A stretch of DNA of 64,000 bases from Anisus vortex (taxonomy: Eukaryota > Mollusca > Gastropoda > Planorbidae): the NCBI GenBank assembly GCA_949126835.1, contig OX421497.1, forward strand, positions 7,592,191 through 7,656,190, given 5' to 3'. A program made the translations under genes and the position numbers. Positions 32,455-45,822 of the stretch are shown here, one piece after another (the first letter of the stretch is position 1; the number at the start of each line of letters is the position of its first letter). Below the pieces are notes generated by a model. The model searched no databases and was not told where the DNA came from. It saw only the letters and a program-made list of their open reading frames with translations.

Positions 32455-34830
32455 TGCTGTAGGTCTACCTAGCCATTTTAAATTATGTGGTTTAATATCT
32501 TACTGTTGTACCTAGTCAGTTTAAATTATGTGGTTTCACATCTTACTGTTGTACCTAGTCAGTTTAAATTTTGTGGTTTAACATCTTACTGTTGTACCTA
32601 GTCAGTTTAAATTATGTGGTTTAACATCTTACTGTTGTACCTAGTCAGTTTAAATTTTGTGGTTTAACATCTTACTGTTGTGCCTAGTCAGTTTAAATTA
32701 TGTGGTTTAACATCTTACTGTTGTACCTAGTCAGTTTAAATTATGTGGTTTAACATCTTACTGTTGTACCTAGTCAGTTTAAATTATGTGGTTTAACATC
32801 TTACTGTTGTACCTAGTCAGTTTAAATTATGTGGTTTAACATCTTACTGTTGTACCTAGTCAGTTTAAATTTTGTGGTTTAACATCTTACTGCTGTACCT
32901 AGTCAGTTTAAATTATGTGGTTTCACATCTTACTGCTGCACTTAGACAGTTTAAATTATGTGGTTTCACATCTTACTGCTGCACTTAGACAGTTTAAATT
33001 ATGTGGTTTAACATCTTACTGTTGTTCCTAGTCAGTTTAAATTATGTGGTTTAACATCTTACTGTTGTACCTAGTGAGTTTAAATTTTGTGGTTTAACAT
33101 CTTACTGTTGTACCTAGTAAGTTTAAATTATGTGGTTTAACATCTTACTGTTGTACCTAGTCAGTTTGAATTATGTGGTTTAACATCTAACTGTTGTACC
33201 TAGTCAGTTTAAATTTTGTGGTTTAACATCTAACTGTTGTACCTAGTCAGTTTAAATTATGTGGTTTCACATCTTACTGTTGTACCTAGTCAGTTTAAAT
33301 TATGTGGTTTAATATCTTTCTGTTGTACCTAGTCAGTTTAAATTTTGTGGTTTAACATCTTACTGTTGTACCTAGTCAGTTTAAATTCTGTGGTTTAACA
33401 TCTTACTGTTGTACCTAGTCAGTTTGAATTATGTGGTTTAACATCTTACTGTTGTACCTAGTCAGTTTAAATTTTGTGGTTTAACATCTAACTGTTGTAC
33501 CTAGTCAGTTTAAATTATGTGGTTTAACATCTTACTGTTGTACCTAGTCAGTTTGAATTATGTGGTTTAACATCTTACTGCTGTACCTAGTCAGTTTAAA
33601 TTATGTGGTTTAACATTTTACTGATGTACGGTATGTACATAGGCAATTTAAATTATGTGGTTTATTACATCTTACTGCTGCACTTAGACAGTTTAAATTA
33701 TGTGGTTTCACATCTTAATGTTGTACCTAGTCAGTTTAAATTATGTGGTTTCACATCTTACTGCTGCACTTAGACAGTTTAAATTATGTGGTTTCACATC
33801 TTACTGTTGTACCTAGTCAGTTTAAATTATGTCGTTTCACATCTTAATGTTGTACCTAGTCAGTTTAAATTATGTGGTTTCACATCTTACTGTTGTACCT
33901 AGTCAGTTTAAATTTTGTGGTTTCACATCTTAATGTTGTACCTAGTCAGTTTAAATTATGTGGTTTCACATCTTACTGTTGTACCTAGTCAGTTTAAATT
34001 ATGTGGTTTAACATCTTACTGTTGTACCTAGTCAGTTTAAATTATGTGGTTCCACATCTTACTGCTGCACTTAGACAGTTTAAATTATGTGGTTTAACAT
34101 CTTACTGCTGTACCTAGTCAGTTTAAATTATGTGGTTTAACATCTTACTGTTGTACCTAGTCAGTTTAAATTATGTGGTTTCACATCTTACTGCTGCACT
34201 TAGACAGTTTAAATTTTGTGGTTTAACATCTAACTGCTGTACCTAGTCAGTTTAAATTATGTGGTTTCACATCTTACTGCTGCACTTAGACAGTTTAAAT
34301 TATGTGGTTTCACAACTTACTGCTGTACCTAGTCAGTTTAAATTATGTGGTTTAACATCTTACTGTTGTACCTAGTCAGTTTAAATTATGTGGTTTCACA
34401 TCTTACTGCTGCACTTAGACAGTTTAAATTATGTGGTTTAACATCTTACTGCTGTACCTAGTCAGTTTAAATTATGTGGTTTCACATCTTACTGCTGCAC
34501 TTAGACAGTTTAAATTATGTGGTTTAACATCTTACTGCTGTACCTAGTCAGTTTAAATTATGTGGTTTAACATCTTACTGATGTACGGTATGTACATAGG
34601 CAATTTAAATTATGTAATTTATTACATCTTACTGCTGCACTTAGACAGTTTAAATTATGTGGTTTAACATCTTAGTGATGTACGGTATGTACTATGTACC
34701 TAGCCAGTTTAAATTATGTGGTATAACATCTTACTGCTGTACCTAGTCAGTTTAAATTATGTGGTTTAACATCTTACTGATGTACGGTATGTACCTAGGC
34801 AATTTAAATTATGTGATTTCCATATTTTAC
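32455..34830 (+). repeat. 43-bp satellite, about 55 units (2.4 kb)
   Basis: Unit words: cagtttaaattatgtggttt, acatcttactgttgtaccta. A second unit type (ctgctgcacttagac) alternates in the right half, and composite units with gatgtacggtatgtac recur near 33620, 34580, 34680 and 34780. This indicates higher-order amplification. It is not CRISPR: there are no unique spacers. Confidence 0.97.
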
Positions 34831-35269
34831 TGTTGTGCCTATGCTATGCAGTTTGTTTTATGAAGATTCGAATCTCACTGCACTGTTTGTTTATATATAT
34901 TTCTGTAGGTCTACCTAGGCATATATTATTTAATATGGATCCATTTATTACTGTTGCACATATGCAGAGTCGCAAATGTACACATTTGCAAACGGTTTAA
35001 GAGGGGGGGGGAATGAAATGGGGAGGAGAGGGGGGCACAATGGCAGCTGAGCCAAGGTCAAGGTCCCGTGCTTCTATCTTTCCTGAACTAAGGTAAAGAT
35101 GGCTTTTTATTTGTTTTGTCGCGTAATTTTTTGTTTTGTTGGTGTGTGTTTGCGCCAGAGTTTATTTAGGTTAATAGGTCAAATGCGCGAGGCGTTCAGA
35201 TAGTTGAGCTTATCTGGGTCAGTGACTCTCACACTCACCAGTGCAAACATTCCTAGTTCCTTAAAGTGA
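34831..35269. other. Spacer
   Basis: Contains a G-rich tract at 35003-35035. No gene recognised. Confidence 0.5.
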
Positions 35270-35530
35270 TATCTTATCTTATACATTACAGACGCTCCTT
35301 CTATAAAGAAGATTATTGCGTCCTACGCTCATCCGTGGTCCGAGTCTAGTCATACATTTTGATTAGTGTTTTCAATAATGTTTAAGTTACTGTTTTTTTG
35401 TGGTTTGTTCAGGCAACCCATTCCATGCCCGAATGCCACTCGGGAAGAAAGAGCACTTAAATGCATTTGTTATCGCATAACAGATAAGGAAAGTGTTTTT
35501 GTGGGACAGGTACATGTTCCTTCAGTTATA
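35270..35530 (-). mobile_element. CR1-like LINE 3' fragment
   Basis: Begins on the + strand with atcttatcttatacattaca and gacgctccttctataaag (complement of the 3' tail), then the coding end (complement gcaacccattccatgcccga). One of the cleaner truncated copies. Confidence 0.75.
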
Positions 35531-37457
35531 TAGGAAAGTTCCTAATTCCCTAAATGATATAGAAGAATAGTTTCTTGTTTCCCTAAGTAGCCTAATATAG
35601 CAAAGTAGCACATATAAACGTCTTCAGTTTTAGGGAGATCTTCTAAATGTCCACATGGGTCGACCTGTTGGATCAGCTAAGCGTTGGATTCCTACTACGA
35701 ACTTATATATAATATATTTTTCACCGGCTCTGGAATTAAGAATTAGGATGCAGATAGAGAGAAAAGAAGAGAGAAAATTATAGAGAATGAGAGAGAGAGA
35801 GAGAGAGAGTGAGAGAGAGAGAATGAAGGAAACCAAAGACAAGAGAAGCTAAAAGTAAAAACAAGAAAGTAGATAAAGATATGGATTAATTTGGATACTT
35901 GAATTAGTAAAATTTACTAAGATAGAGAGATTAAAATCAGATGGTGAGTGAAAGTGTGTGTGTGAAGAAGAGAGAACGATAGTGTGAGAGTGCTATTTAT
36001 ATATAACACTCTAACGGTTTCTACAGTTATACCGTGAGAACCTTTTATCTAAGTCAACAAGTCTGCTGAGTAGTAATCTAAAACAGAGATATTTTCTTGC
36101 AGGTTTCTTTATTTCTGTCCTCACACAAGCGACACGAACTGACAGTGTTTATCTGGTTATCGAACAAAAACATTTCCCTCCATCCGTCTCCCCTCCCCCA
36201 CCCACCACACACTGGCGCCCCTTTCTGGCCGTTTAAGGGTGCATTAACCTAGGCACAAAACTATTTATCAACACCTTATTTTTTTTAATTAACCTCCCCT
36301 GTTCCATACACATACACCCTACACTTTTCTTGATGTATACACCTATGACTAATAATTATTAATACTCTAATGGTAGAACTGTATTAATACAATAACAAAA
36401 AAACAACAACAACAACGAAAAAAAAATAATAATAATATAAGACCTTTCTAGGAAAACTAATAAATAGTATTTTTTATTATCAGTAACGTTTGCATTTGTT
36501 TAGCATTTTGTAAGAATTCAGTCTATGTTACAATTAAAAAGATTAAAAACACAACTAATCTATTTTGAATAAAAAAGTAACTTAAAAACAAAAAAACTGG
36601 GAAAAGATTAAAAGCACAAATTTGACAACATGTACAATATAACAAAATATTCTTGTTAATAAACACACACACACATATATATATATATACATTAGGCCTA
36701 GGCCTACTCATAAAAAAACAAACAACAATTTGTTATCTTTCAAAACAAACCCTAAAAAAAATTTATAAATGGTCAAAGTTTGATACAACTTTTCGATACA
36801 GAAACAAATACATTAGTTATCAAATAAAAACATGAAGTATTTAAAATGAAGCTTTTGAAAGAAAAGACGTAGAGGCTATAGATTATTGATATTATTGTGG
36901 TATCTTTAACAAAATAGAACAATAGTTGGTTTTAAAAATAGTTTACTTCAACGGAAGTAGTCTACTTTTATAGCTAAATTCGAGAAAAGATGCCAACAAT
37001 TTTTTAATTCATTAAATAGCACAATCTATTTACATATTATCTCTGTAATAATTTGGATTGTACGAATAAAGATAAAGATTTATAATAATCCATTTTCACT
37101 ATTAACTAATATACTTTGTCACGAAGTTTTAAAAAAAAACACTGACAAAAAAATACATTTTTATAGGCTACTGTTTGAAAAATCACTTTGAAGAAGCTCA
37201 ACCCTTGAGCCACAGATGAACTGAATTACCGCTAATAAACGATATTTAGCCTATATTGTAGTAATTTCTACACATATTATAAGCACATCTGTTAATCTGT
37301 TTGGTAATCGTTAGAATAAGTTGTTGTTGCGAAGTATTCGAGTTTATAATAAATAGTCCCTTGTCGAGTCACCGACCTACATATTGTTTTCATTTTGCAG
37401 TAAAAAAAATAATTAACGGAGTCACACTCCTCGCAAAAAGCATATTATATTTATACG

Positions 37458-37515
<58 letters not shown>

Positions 37516-37659
37516 TAAAACTGTTTGTTTATATTTCTAGATATGATATTTTTTTATTATTAACTTCGTGATTGTTTAATCATAAATTGTCTTACTAAAC
37601 CCATCTTGTCCAGAGACTAGAATTTTCTTCCTTGAAAGAGTAAGAGTAGTGCTCTAGAA
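35531..37659. other. AT-rich spacer with microsatellites
   Basis: GA run at about 35788-35822, (CA)n(TA)n at 36660-36690, (TA)n at 37459-37510. No supported gene; short ORFs here follow the simple repeats. Confidence 0.55.
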
Positions 37660-38796
37660 TAGGGGTCGGCAACCTAAGGCACGGGTGCCAAACTTGGCAC
37701 GCAAAGTAATTTTCAATGGCACGCGAGAGAACTCCAAGAATTTTTTTTTTATTGATGAAAAAATGCAACAAATTTTTCTGGTTCTTAATTAGGAAAACTG
37801 ACTGTTGAAGCTGATGTCTCTAGGTAACATAGCAACACAGTTTAGTTGGTTGAACTTACATTTACAAGAACCACTGGAATGAATTTGCATTGAAGCTGGA
37901 CATAATATATCTTGCCATGAAATCAATTTCAAAACATTTAACTACATGTACAACCCTTTATAAAGGCATATATTTAGATAGTTAGGGCTTTTTCGGAAGT
38001 ATATCGAAGTATTCAAAGCTAAGTGTTCTAACCAAAGGCATGACTTTCAAAAACTTTTCAAAAATTAACATACAAATGTGCCATTATGCGTAAAAAAGAG
38101 TCTGAAAGGACGCTGCTTAGCTTTGGAAAGTCATCTGCTATTCTCAATTAATAGGCATTCGCTCTTCTACTTTCAGCTTTTGGTTCAACTTACACTAATA
38201 AAGAAATAAAAATAAGTCAGTAATATTTTTTATATTACAAAACATAATTTGTTTGGCATCACTATTGAATCAAATGTAGAAACGGTTTTTAATTAAAGGG
38301 AGATAATTAAAACATTTTATTTGCGCTAATAAGTTTAGTATGTTTCTTTTTTCTTTTATAAAAGAATAAATGGCTACAAATTATAACTTTAAAATGAACA
38401 AAAGTATTTGAAAATTGTATTCATATTTTTTGACTAAATAATTTATATGTATATTTTCAAACATTACATTAACTACCCAGCTTGTCTGATTATTACGTAT
38501 CTAGTCCGCTTTACGGTAATCGATGCCTGATTCTTATTATCTTTAAACACATTTAAGTCATCTCAGTATATTGAGATCCAGGGGCGAAGCCAGGATAATT
38601 AAAAAAATGTTACCACATTTTTACGCAAATTGCTCTTTAGGGCAGGAGAAGCAGCGTTCGCAGATTTTTAATGTTAAAAAAAAATGAAAGAAACATCCAG
38701 CGTATAACGATATTCCAGACTATAGACCTGTCGACATCCAGGCACCAGGTTGTGGTAGAGATGGACTGTTTCCCACCGAGTCTCGTAGCCGCTTGG

Positions 38797-39080
38797 CAGT
38801 GCAATGATTCTCAGACTTACAACAGGAGCTGTCTCGGCAGTGCAATGATTCTCAGACTTACAACAGGAGCTGTCTCGGCAGTGCAATGATTCTCAGACTT
38901 ACAACAGGAGCTGTCTCGGCAGTGCAATGATTCTCAGACTTACAACAGGAGCTGTCTCGGCAGTGCAATGATTCTCAGACTTACAACAGGAGCTGTCTCG
39001 GCAGTGCAATGATTCTCAGACTTACAACAGGAGCTGTCTCGGCAGTGCAATGATTCTCAGACTTACAACAAGAGCTGTCC
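38797..39080 (+). repeat. 41-bp minisatellite, about 7 units
   Basis: Unit words: cagtgcaatgattctcagac, ttacaacaggagctgtctcg. Units are nearly identical, implying recent expansion inside the nested hAT element. Confidence 0.95.
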
Positions 39081-39544
39081 CACATGCTTTAGCCCACCGG
39101 CATACTTTAAAAGGGTGTGTCCATGGAAGGGATAGTACATCTGGTTGGGTGAGCTGATGTACTCTTTTGGGGTTTCTCATCTAACTTTGGTCCTCACCTG
39201 GCACACAGCTCTCAACTGTGGCTCCATATAGCCGTAGCATGCACTGAGACCACACTACGAGAAACGGCCTCAGCTGGACGCCTAAATCATTTGCGGGTAA
39301 CCGTTAGGTTTTAATCCTCGGTGAAGTAGGTTTTATTTACCAAACATTTGAAGGAGTCACCATGGAAGAAAAGCCATTCTTACAAACAACTATTTGTTCA
39401 TCAGAGAAACAGGGCTGCCAGTCTGACATAGCAAAGGAAAGCAAAATGGAACGCTGAAGAAGAAGGTCATCGTCGAATAAGACAGACGTACATCACACTC
39501 TTAAACCGAGCGTATCGGTGGTTTCCACACTTCGCAGCTTTAAG

Positions 39545-39692
39545 GCTCATGGGTACAGAAGTGCAACGTTCACCAGTTTATGTGGTCACTGCATACTAGG
39601 GACACCCTCCAGACCCGTGAAAAAATCCTAGCTTTAGCCATAACTCGAACCCGGACCTTCGATACGCCAGCTGAACGCGCCGCGCTCGTCAT
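39545..39692 (-). mobile_element. SINE family A with internal deletion
   Basis: Reverse orientation: caacgttcaccagtttatgt, then a jump to gggacaccctccagacccgt, and the 5' region ccagctgaacgcgcc. Confidence 0.65.
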
Positions 39693-40995
39693 TTGTACCT
39701 CGTTTTATTTAGATCTACTTGAGTTTCAAAGACTTTTCTATCAATTTTTTATATTATTTGTAGGTCGACTCTACGGGATGACGTTTGCATTGAAATAATT
39801 AATAACCGCTAAATTCTTTTGCCGGTCCTTTTTCATTGTAAATCAATATTATAGTTACTATCGATTCACCACCTCTAAGTGTATGCAATCTTGTTTTTAC
39901 TATTTACAATGCAGATATTGCTCGATTTTCAAATGGTTTGAGCTGGCTTTTCCAATTAATAACAGACTGTGTATGGATATTCTGTTCTTGATTCATTCCA
40001 CGGCCATTCTGAAGTTACAAGCTTCAAGCATCTTAGACAATATCATGAAGCATATTTCTTCTCTTGTTAGATGCAATTGCAATGTTGTAGATGTTTTGAA
40101 CATGCAGAAAGAACCGGCGGAGTAAATTATTATTCTTTAAAACTGCAACAACGACAAGGCTTAGTTTGTGGGCCCAGTGTGCGGTGAAAATTGTGCTTCA
40201 AATGACTTTTCATTCAGGTGTTTTACAAGGTTTGAGAAGTGTTTCCTTAGCATGCATCATAGTCCAAGAAGCATTTATGACTTATATTGTTCATTCGATA
40301 TCAACGCATCTAATAATTAAAAACATCCACAATTTCTTTGCTGCACAAGGAGTTTTACCGCATAAAATGATGTAAAGAGTTTTATTTGCTGAACGATATT
40401 TTGTTAAACCAAGTTTGCTATAATTATAGAATATTGCTTTGCAAAAATCTTTTGAAATCATCGGAGTTTATAAATACATATAGGCCTACACAAGAATCGA
40501 TTCAATCGCCGTTTGATTTTGTTTTCCCCACAAATTGAAACATATCAGCTGTAAAAAATATAATAATTTCCAAAATGTCATGGGGGGCCGGCCCCCCCCC
40601 CCCCTGTGGCTTCGCCCCTGCTGAGATCACATTATAATTAATATTAGTAACTGATACAACTTAAATTGTCTTAAATCTAGATCTTCATCTTGAGTACCAA
40701 ATGATACTGTTTAGACATTAATTACCATAAATGTGAAAGTTAAGTAGACTAAAGAAATATTGTATTTGATATAAATGCAAAAAAAAAGGATAATAATCAC
40801 TAATACGTAAATTTTTACATTAAGTATAAAACGCTTTAACTATTTTTTCTATAAATCTCCTTTGCTTTTGGCTTCGGTCTTGCAAGGGAGTTAAATTACT
40901 TTGTTCTATAAAAATTATTCTTTTTTAAATGTATAATAGAACAAGTTGACTTTTAGGCTGTTGGCACGCAGAGTGATTTCGGAATCCTGGTTTAT

Positions 40996-41659
40996 CATGC
41001 AGTAGTGGTCACTAGTTATAGAAGACACTTTATTCAAAACGTGTCTTCGCTTTAAAATCAAATCTTCCCCTTTTATATTTTTTCAATGTGCGATTTCATG
41101 TCAAAGTTTTTATAAATTAAATGTCTTATACTTATAAATTTTCTTTTAACTAGCGTTGTATTTCTGTTCTTTTGTGACGTATCTAAAGCTAATGCATATT
41201 GTTGCCAATACAGCATTTTTTCTTTTCTAGCTAGATCCAACAAATTTTTGTCAAAATCAAAATTTGACTAGTCTATAGCAATTAAAAAAAAAGGCCACCT
41301 ATATAAAATTAAAAGCCATTTAAAAGTTATCTATTACAACTGATTTTTTTTTTAGCCACCTAAATAGCTGTGAAGGTTTTCAATTTTTATTTTCTTAATT
41401 GCAGACGTTTCGACCAAAAAGAAGATTATTTTGCCATTTATTGTCCAAATTTCCCTGCATAGCCGCCGGGAACAAATGATGATAAGGGGTTTGATATCGG
41501 ATCATCGAGTTGACAGTCATGATCAAAAGGTTTCGTGATAAGAGTTCAATTGATTCTAACCACGATGATACACAAAAGCAAGGCGACACCCGATCATCCT
41601 CCACCCCCACCCAATCTGTCATCTGGCTCTTTATTGTACGTTACAATATGATGATATGG
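40996..41659. other. AT-rich spacer
   Basis: No gene or repeat recognised. Confidence 0.5.
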
Positions 41660-41910
41660 GGCGCGTTGGCCGAGCCGGCAGCGCGTTCGACTGGCGATCC
41701 CAAGGTTGTGGGTTCGAGTCCTGGTTCAGGCTAGGATTATTTTCCCGGGACTTGAGATCTACCCAGCTCTGATGGGTGTAGGGCTTAACTTACATTAGTT
41801 GGGGTAAAGGTGGCTCGGCACTGTCGTGGCCACACACCCCCTATGCCGTGGTAAACGCTGCTTAACCAACCCTATGATCAGTTTGGTCCGATGGATACTT
41901 TACTTTTTAC
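41660..41910 (+). mobile_element. SINE family A, full-length tRNA-like head
   Basis: The head gcgttggccgagccggcagc (box A-like) and gtgggttcgagtcc (box B-like) are well preserved. The body and end ggtccgatggatactttac follow. This copy best shows the tRNA origin. Confidence 0.88.
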
Positions 41911-42615
41911 AATTATGATGATCTTTAAATGAATAACAATAAGCCAGCATTTCAATATGAAATATAATCATATAATATTTTAAATATGAAGTTAGATAGT
42001 TAGATGAAGTTAGTTACACTGTTTTCTTTGTACGGTTTTTAACTTTTAAAGAAAGGGTATTTGACTTTACTCGGCTATTAAGTTATAGCCATTTTTCTCC
42101 TAAAAAGAAGATTATTATGTCCATTGCCCAAGCATTCTGCATGGCGGCAGGGATTGGTCGGCGGCAGTGGTATCAACCAGATCACCTGGTGGACAGCCCA
42201 GAGTACTAACAACACAGACACATGTTTACGCGTGTGTGTGCGTGTGTGCGTGCGTCTGTGTGTTTGTGCGTGCACGAGCATCTCTGCAAAACTTAACACC
42301 AGCTTAGCCGATTGAATAACCAACATAATACTTAGAAATCACACAACTGTAGGCCCCTATAGATTACTATTGTTATACTCGTTATTGTTACATTGTTATA
42401 GACGTGTATATTGTTTTATTATACATTTTAACTTAACAGCTGCGTGTAAAAAATAAATAATTGATAATGACTCATATTTTAAAAAAAAAACTGCATTGTT
42501 AAGCAAAACGTGGGAGATCGACATTTTGTCCAACTGACATTTTCACTTGTCCAGTTCAGCTTTGTGCTATCTCGGAAACAAAAACATAAAAATAAACAAC
42601 GTTATAAATACGAGT
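41911..42615. other. Spacer with (TG)n
   Basis: Degenerate GT repeat at about 42230-42275. No gene recognised. Confidence 0.5.
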
Positions 42616-42619
42616 ATTT

Positions 42620-42905
42620 CATCAGTAAAGGCCACCAGTAAATGTCATCAGAAAAATGTCGCCAGTAAATGTTACCGGTAAATGCCACCAGTAAGTGTCA
42701 TCAGTAAATTTCATCGGTAAATTTCGCCAGTAAATGTCGCCAGAAAATGTCAACCGTAAATGACATCAGGAAATGACATCAGTAAATATCACCAGTAAAT
42801 GCCATCATTAAATGTCACAATTAAATGTCAACATTAAATGTCACCATTAAATGTCATCAGTAAAAAGCATCAGTAAATGTTATCAAGTGAATGTCATCAG
42901 TAAAT
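42620..42905 (+). repeat. Degenerate 13-bp tandem array
   Basis: About 20 units of cagtaaatgtcac/t with many substitutions and a few 1-bp length changes. Confidence 0.85.
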
Positions 42906-43239
42906 TCGTGCTATGACAAGTTTCTTTGTTCCCCCTCCCCCCACACATCACACACATTCTCAGTAAGCACATGCTTTTGTTTAACGTAATGGTGTTAATC
43001 CAGTCCTTAATGTAAGTTAATTCATAAAAGATTACACGTGTACGTGTGTTTATTTGTGTGTGTTCGTGTCTTTATGTATGTTTGTGTGAGCGCTCGAGAA
43101 TGAATCAACTAATGACAGATACTCTCAATACAGATGTCATCCTATGGACAAGAAATATTGATTGTAAAGGTGTTTTAACTTTGATAAAAAAAATCAATAC
43201 CTTTTCGTGGACTTCGTTTAGGTTAAGGTTTAAAAAAAA

Positions 43240-43512
43240 AGTAAAGTACCCCGTGAGACTAAATGGGTCCATAGGTATCTGGTGAAGCAGCGTTCACCAG
43301 TTTCTGTGGCCACGGCATATTAGGGGATTGTTTGGCCAGCACAATACTCAGTCTCCTTTTACTTTACCCTAATTGAAGTCTGGTACCCACCAGAGCTGGG
43401 TAAACTCAGGGACAACCTCCAGTCCCGGGAATAAATACTAGCCTTCACCATGGATTCGAACCCAGACCCTTCAGTACGCCAACCGCCGAACGCGCTGCAG
43501 CTCTGGCACGGC
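43240..43512 (-). mobile_element. SINE family A, near full-length
   Basis: Reverse orientation: agtaccccgtgagac, cagcgttcaccagtttctgt, acccaccagagctgggtaaa, box-B complement ggattcgaacccagacc, ending near gccgaacgcgctgcagc. Confidence 0.82.
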
Positions 43513-45790
43513 GTTAAGGTAATGTTAAAGTATCTGTTTCAGGAATCGTCGTGCCGGGGGGACCTGTAAATTGCTGTGGAGCTCCATTTCACTAGTTTCT
43601 GTGATACGGCCTGCAAGAGGATTGTGCGACCATCAGATCTCTTCATCCTTATAAAACATGTTTATGTTAAGTTCGCAAAACTTTGGTTGACTAGCTGGCT
43701 GGCTGATCTTCAGATGGCTAACTGACCCATTTTCCGTCATGCTATCAAGCTGAAGCATGGCACATAGACGTCAAGCCTTGGAAAACACTTCATGTTCCTT
43801 TTTATTCAGCTCCATTCCCCTTTCTCTAAAAAGAAAAAAGTGTTGTTTTTTTTTTAATGCGCCGATTCGGAACTGTTTCCAAGTTTTCTCAGTTGAGGAG
43901 CAGTCAAGAACGCAGCATAATAACGCTGGTCCCGGCTTAAACATCTAACTTCAAACGTATGTATTACTTCTCTAGGTCTATATAAAAAAAAATATCATTC
44001 AACATGATGTTACGATAAGCTCTTTTTGTTTATTCTCTGAGTCAACATTTTGACAAGTAGGCCTATATAACTATATAGAAACCTACACCATACAGATATG
44101 CGCATTATTAGACAGTCAAATCATTTCACTCTAGTGATAGTGGGTTATATCCCCTGTCTAATAGTTTGTTCTTAAGCAGTTAACGATGACAGAAACCCAT
44201 TAACAGCCCATTAGAATTTTATCATTTTAAAGTGTTAACAAATTTACTGTTCGATCCCATGCATACTCAAACCGAGAACTTCCTCATCTATTTCTTGTTT
44301 CCCAGGGAAATATTTATATAGCGCTGCCATCAAACATGTTTTAAGCTCAGTTCACATTTAAAGCCATTTAAACACAATGACATACATAGCCTACCCATAC
44401 ATAGAACTAAATCCTAAGTCTATAAAAATGTTATTAGATTGCATCACACAGTTATATAGCAACATTTGAATAGCTCAAAACTTTACTCAAAAACATAATA
44501 TACAACAAAATATTTAAAAAAAGTTTCACTAACCCAATATAAAAATGTGTGTGTGTGTGTGGGGGGGGGGGGTCTAAACAGTCATGTAAATATAACGTCA
44601 GCAATGGACGACAAGCCCCGCCCACATCCGCCCCGCCCTTTTCGACCTTACTACAAGGAAGGCTACAGCAGCAAAGAGCCGCCGGGCAGGTCCAAGCAAG
44701 TCGGAGGTGTCTGTTATATCGGTCAGTTAAAAATGAAATGCATCCTCCCCTTCACCTACTACCAAGGTTGCATAGTGACAAGCTAAAACCTAAACACAAA
44801 TTTTTAACAACAACAACAAAAAAAAGTTAAAGCCAAACAAAATAACAACAACAAGAAAAACAAAACCACAACGGCTATGGATGGAAACCTATGAATGCGT
44901 AACACGAAGCCAAGGTCAGAGGTCAGGGCTGAAGCTCACGAAAAGGGGATCATATGAAGTCCTGCGTGTTAAAGTCAACAGAAGCCAGCAAACGTCGCTC
45001 AATCAAATATATAAAAAAAACAAAAAATAAAATAAAAACAAAAAATGGAACAGTCACCGATAGAAGAAACAAATATTAAAACGTGGGCTCACGACCTTCA
45101 AAATAGTTCAATAGTCCGTCTCCCCCCCCCCCCTCTCCTTTACTTCCCACCCATGACCAGACTAGAGCCTATATTACTCATCCCTTAAATGCCTGTGTAT
45201 CAACTCTGATAATGAGCGTTTTTTTTTTGTTTGTTGGCGACTATGTCCCCGAAAGGGTCAATGGAAATATTGTTCCACTGAAAGTCTCGTTGTATCTTTT
45301 TCAAGAAAATTTCCCCTCACTCCCCCCCCCCCCCCCATGTCCCAGTAACACGCCAACCGGAGAAACTCATCCCCCACACGCGCCAAGTGTGAGAAGCGCT
45401 CCAGTGGTTGCTGTAGTCTGGCCTTGAGAAACAGCTGTCTCATATGACTTCCTTTCTTTTTTTTTTTAACTTTTTATCTCGTCTACTTTAAGTACAAACC
45501 ATAAAAATAAACTGACTTTAGTAGACTCACAAACATTTTATTATAAAGATAAGTGTGGTTTGTTATCTTTCCTTGAACCAAACGAAAATCCCTACCATGA
45601 TAAGAAAGCCTAGGTAGGCCCTCCACCTGTAAGTGGGTCATCGAAAATATGTGTCAAGCTAAAAGGGGTGGGGGAGGGCAGTGTTGTTGGGATGGTATGG
45701 ATGGAGATATGGAAGTGTGGGGTGGGGCTAGTCACTACAACAACACATAGGATCCATTTATATCTTCTTTAGTTCAGGGTCATATAGGCC

Positions 45791-45822
<32 letters not shown>

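Larger units (their letters stand above)
38579..40620. mobile_element. hAT-type element with CAGGGGCGAAGCC ends (nested)
   Basis: 2,042 bp bounded by caggggcgaagcc and ggcttcgcccctg. Flanking 8-mers ttgagatc and ctgagatc agree at 7 of 8, the hAT target length. The surrounding hAT family 1 sequence is continuous across it. It holds a 41-bp minisatellite, a partial SINE A and several short ORFs (39883-40125, 40166-40375) that I cannot assign. Confidence 0.8.
37660..40995. mobile_element. hAT family 1, second copy, with nested hAT
   Basis: The left end aggggtcggcaacctaaggc and subterminal words (caaacttggcacgc, ttcaatggcacgc) match 1341 onward. Internal blocks match 2030-2110 and 4130-4500, and the right subterminal ttgacttttaggctgttggc matches about 4865. 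The extreme right TIR is lost near 40995. A second element occupies 38579-40620. Confidence 0.75.

Noticed and set aside
32455..34830. CRISPR-like array
   Set aside because: Units are contiguous 43-mers with variants and no unique spacers; the window is eukaryotic.
39883..40375. Two ORFs of 69-80 codons in the nested hAT element
   Set aside because: I looked for hAT or ZMYM-type transposase blocks in both strands and could not recognise any; left unassigned.
41660..41735. Genuine tRNA gene
   Set aside because: Box A/B-like words are present but the cloverleaf is not convincing, and the segment is the head of a SINE repeated about 15 times.
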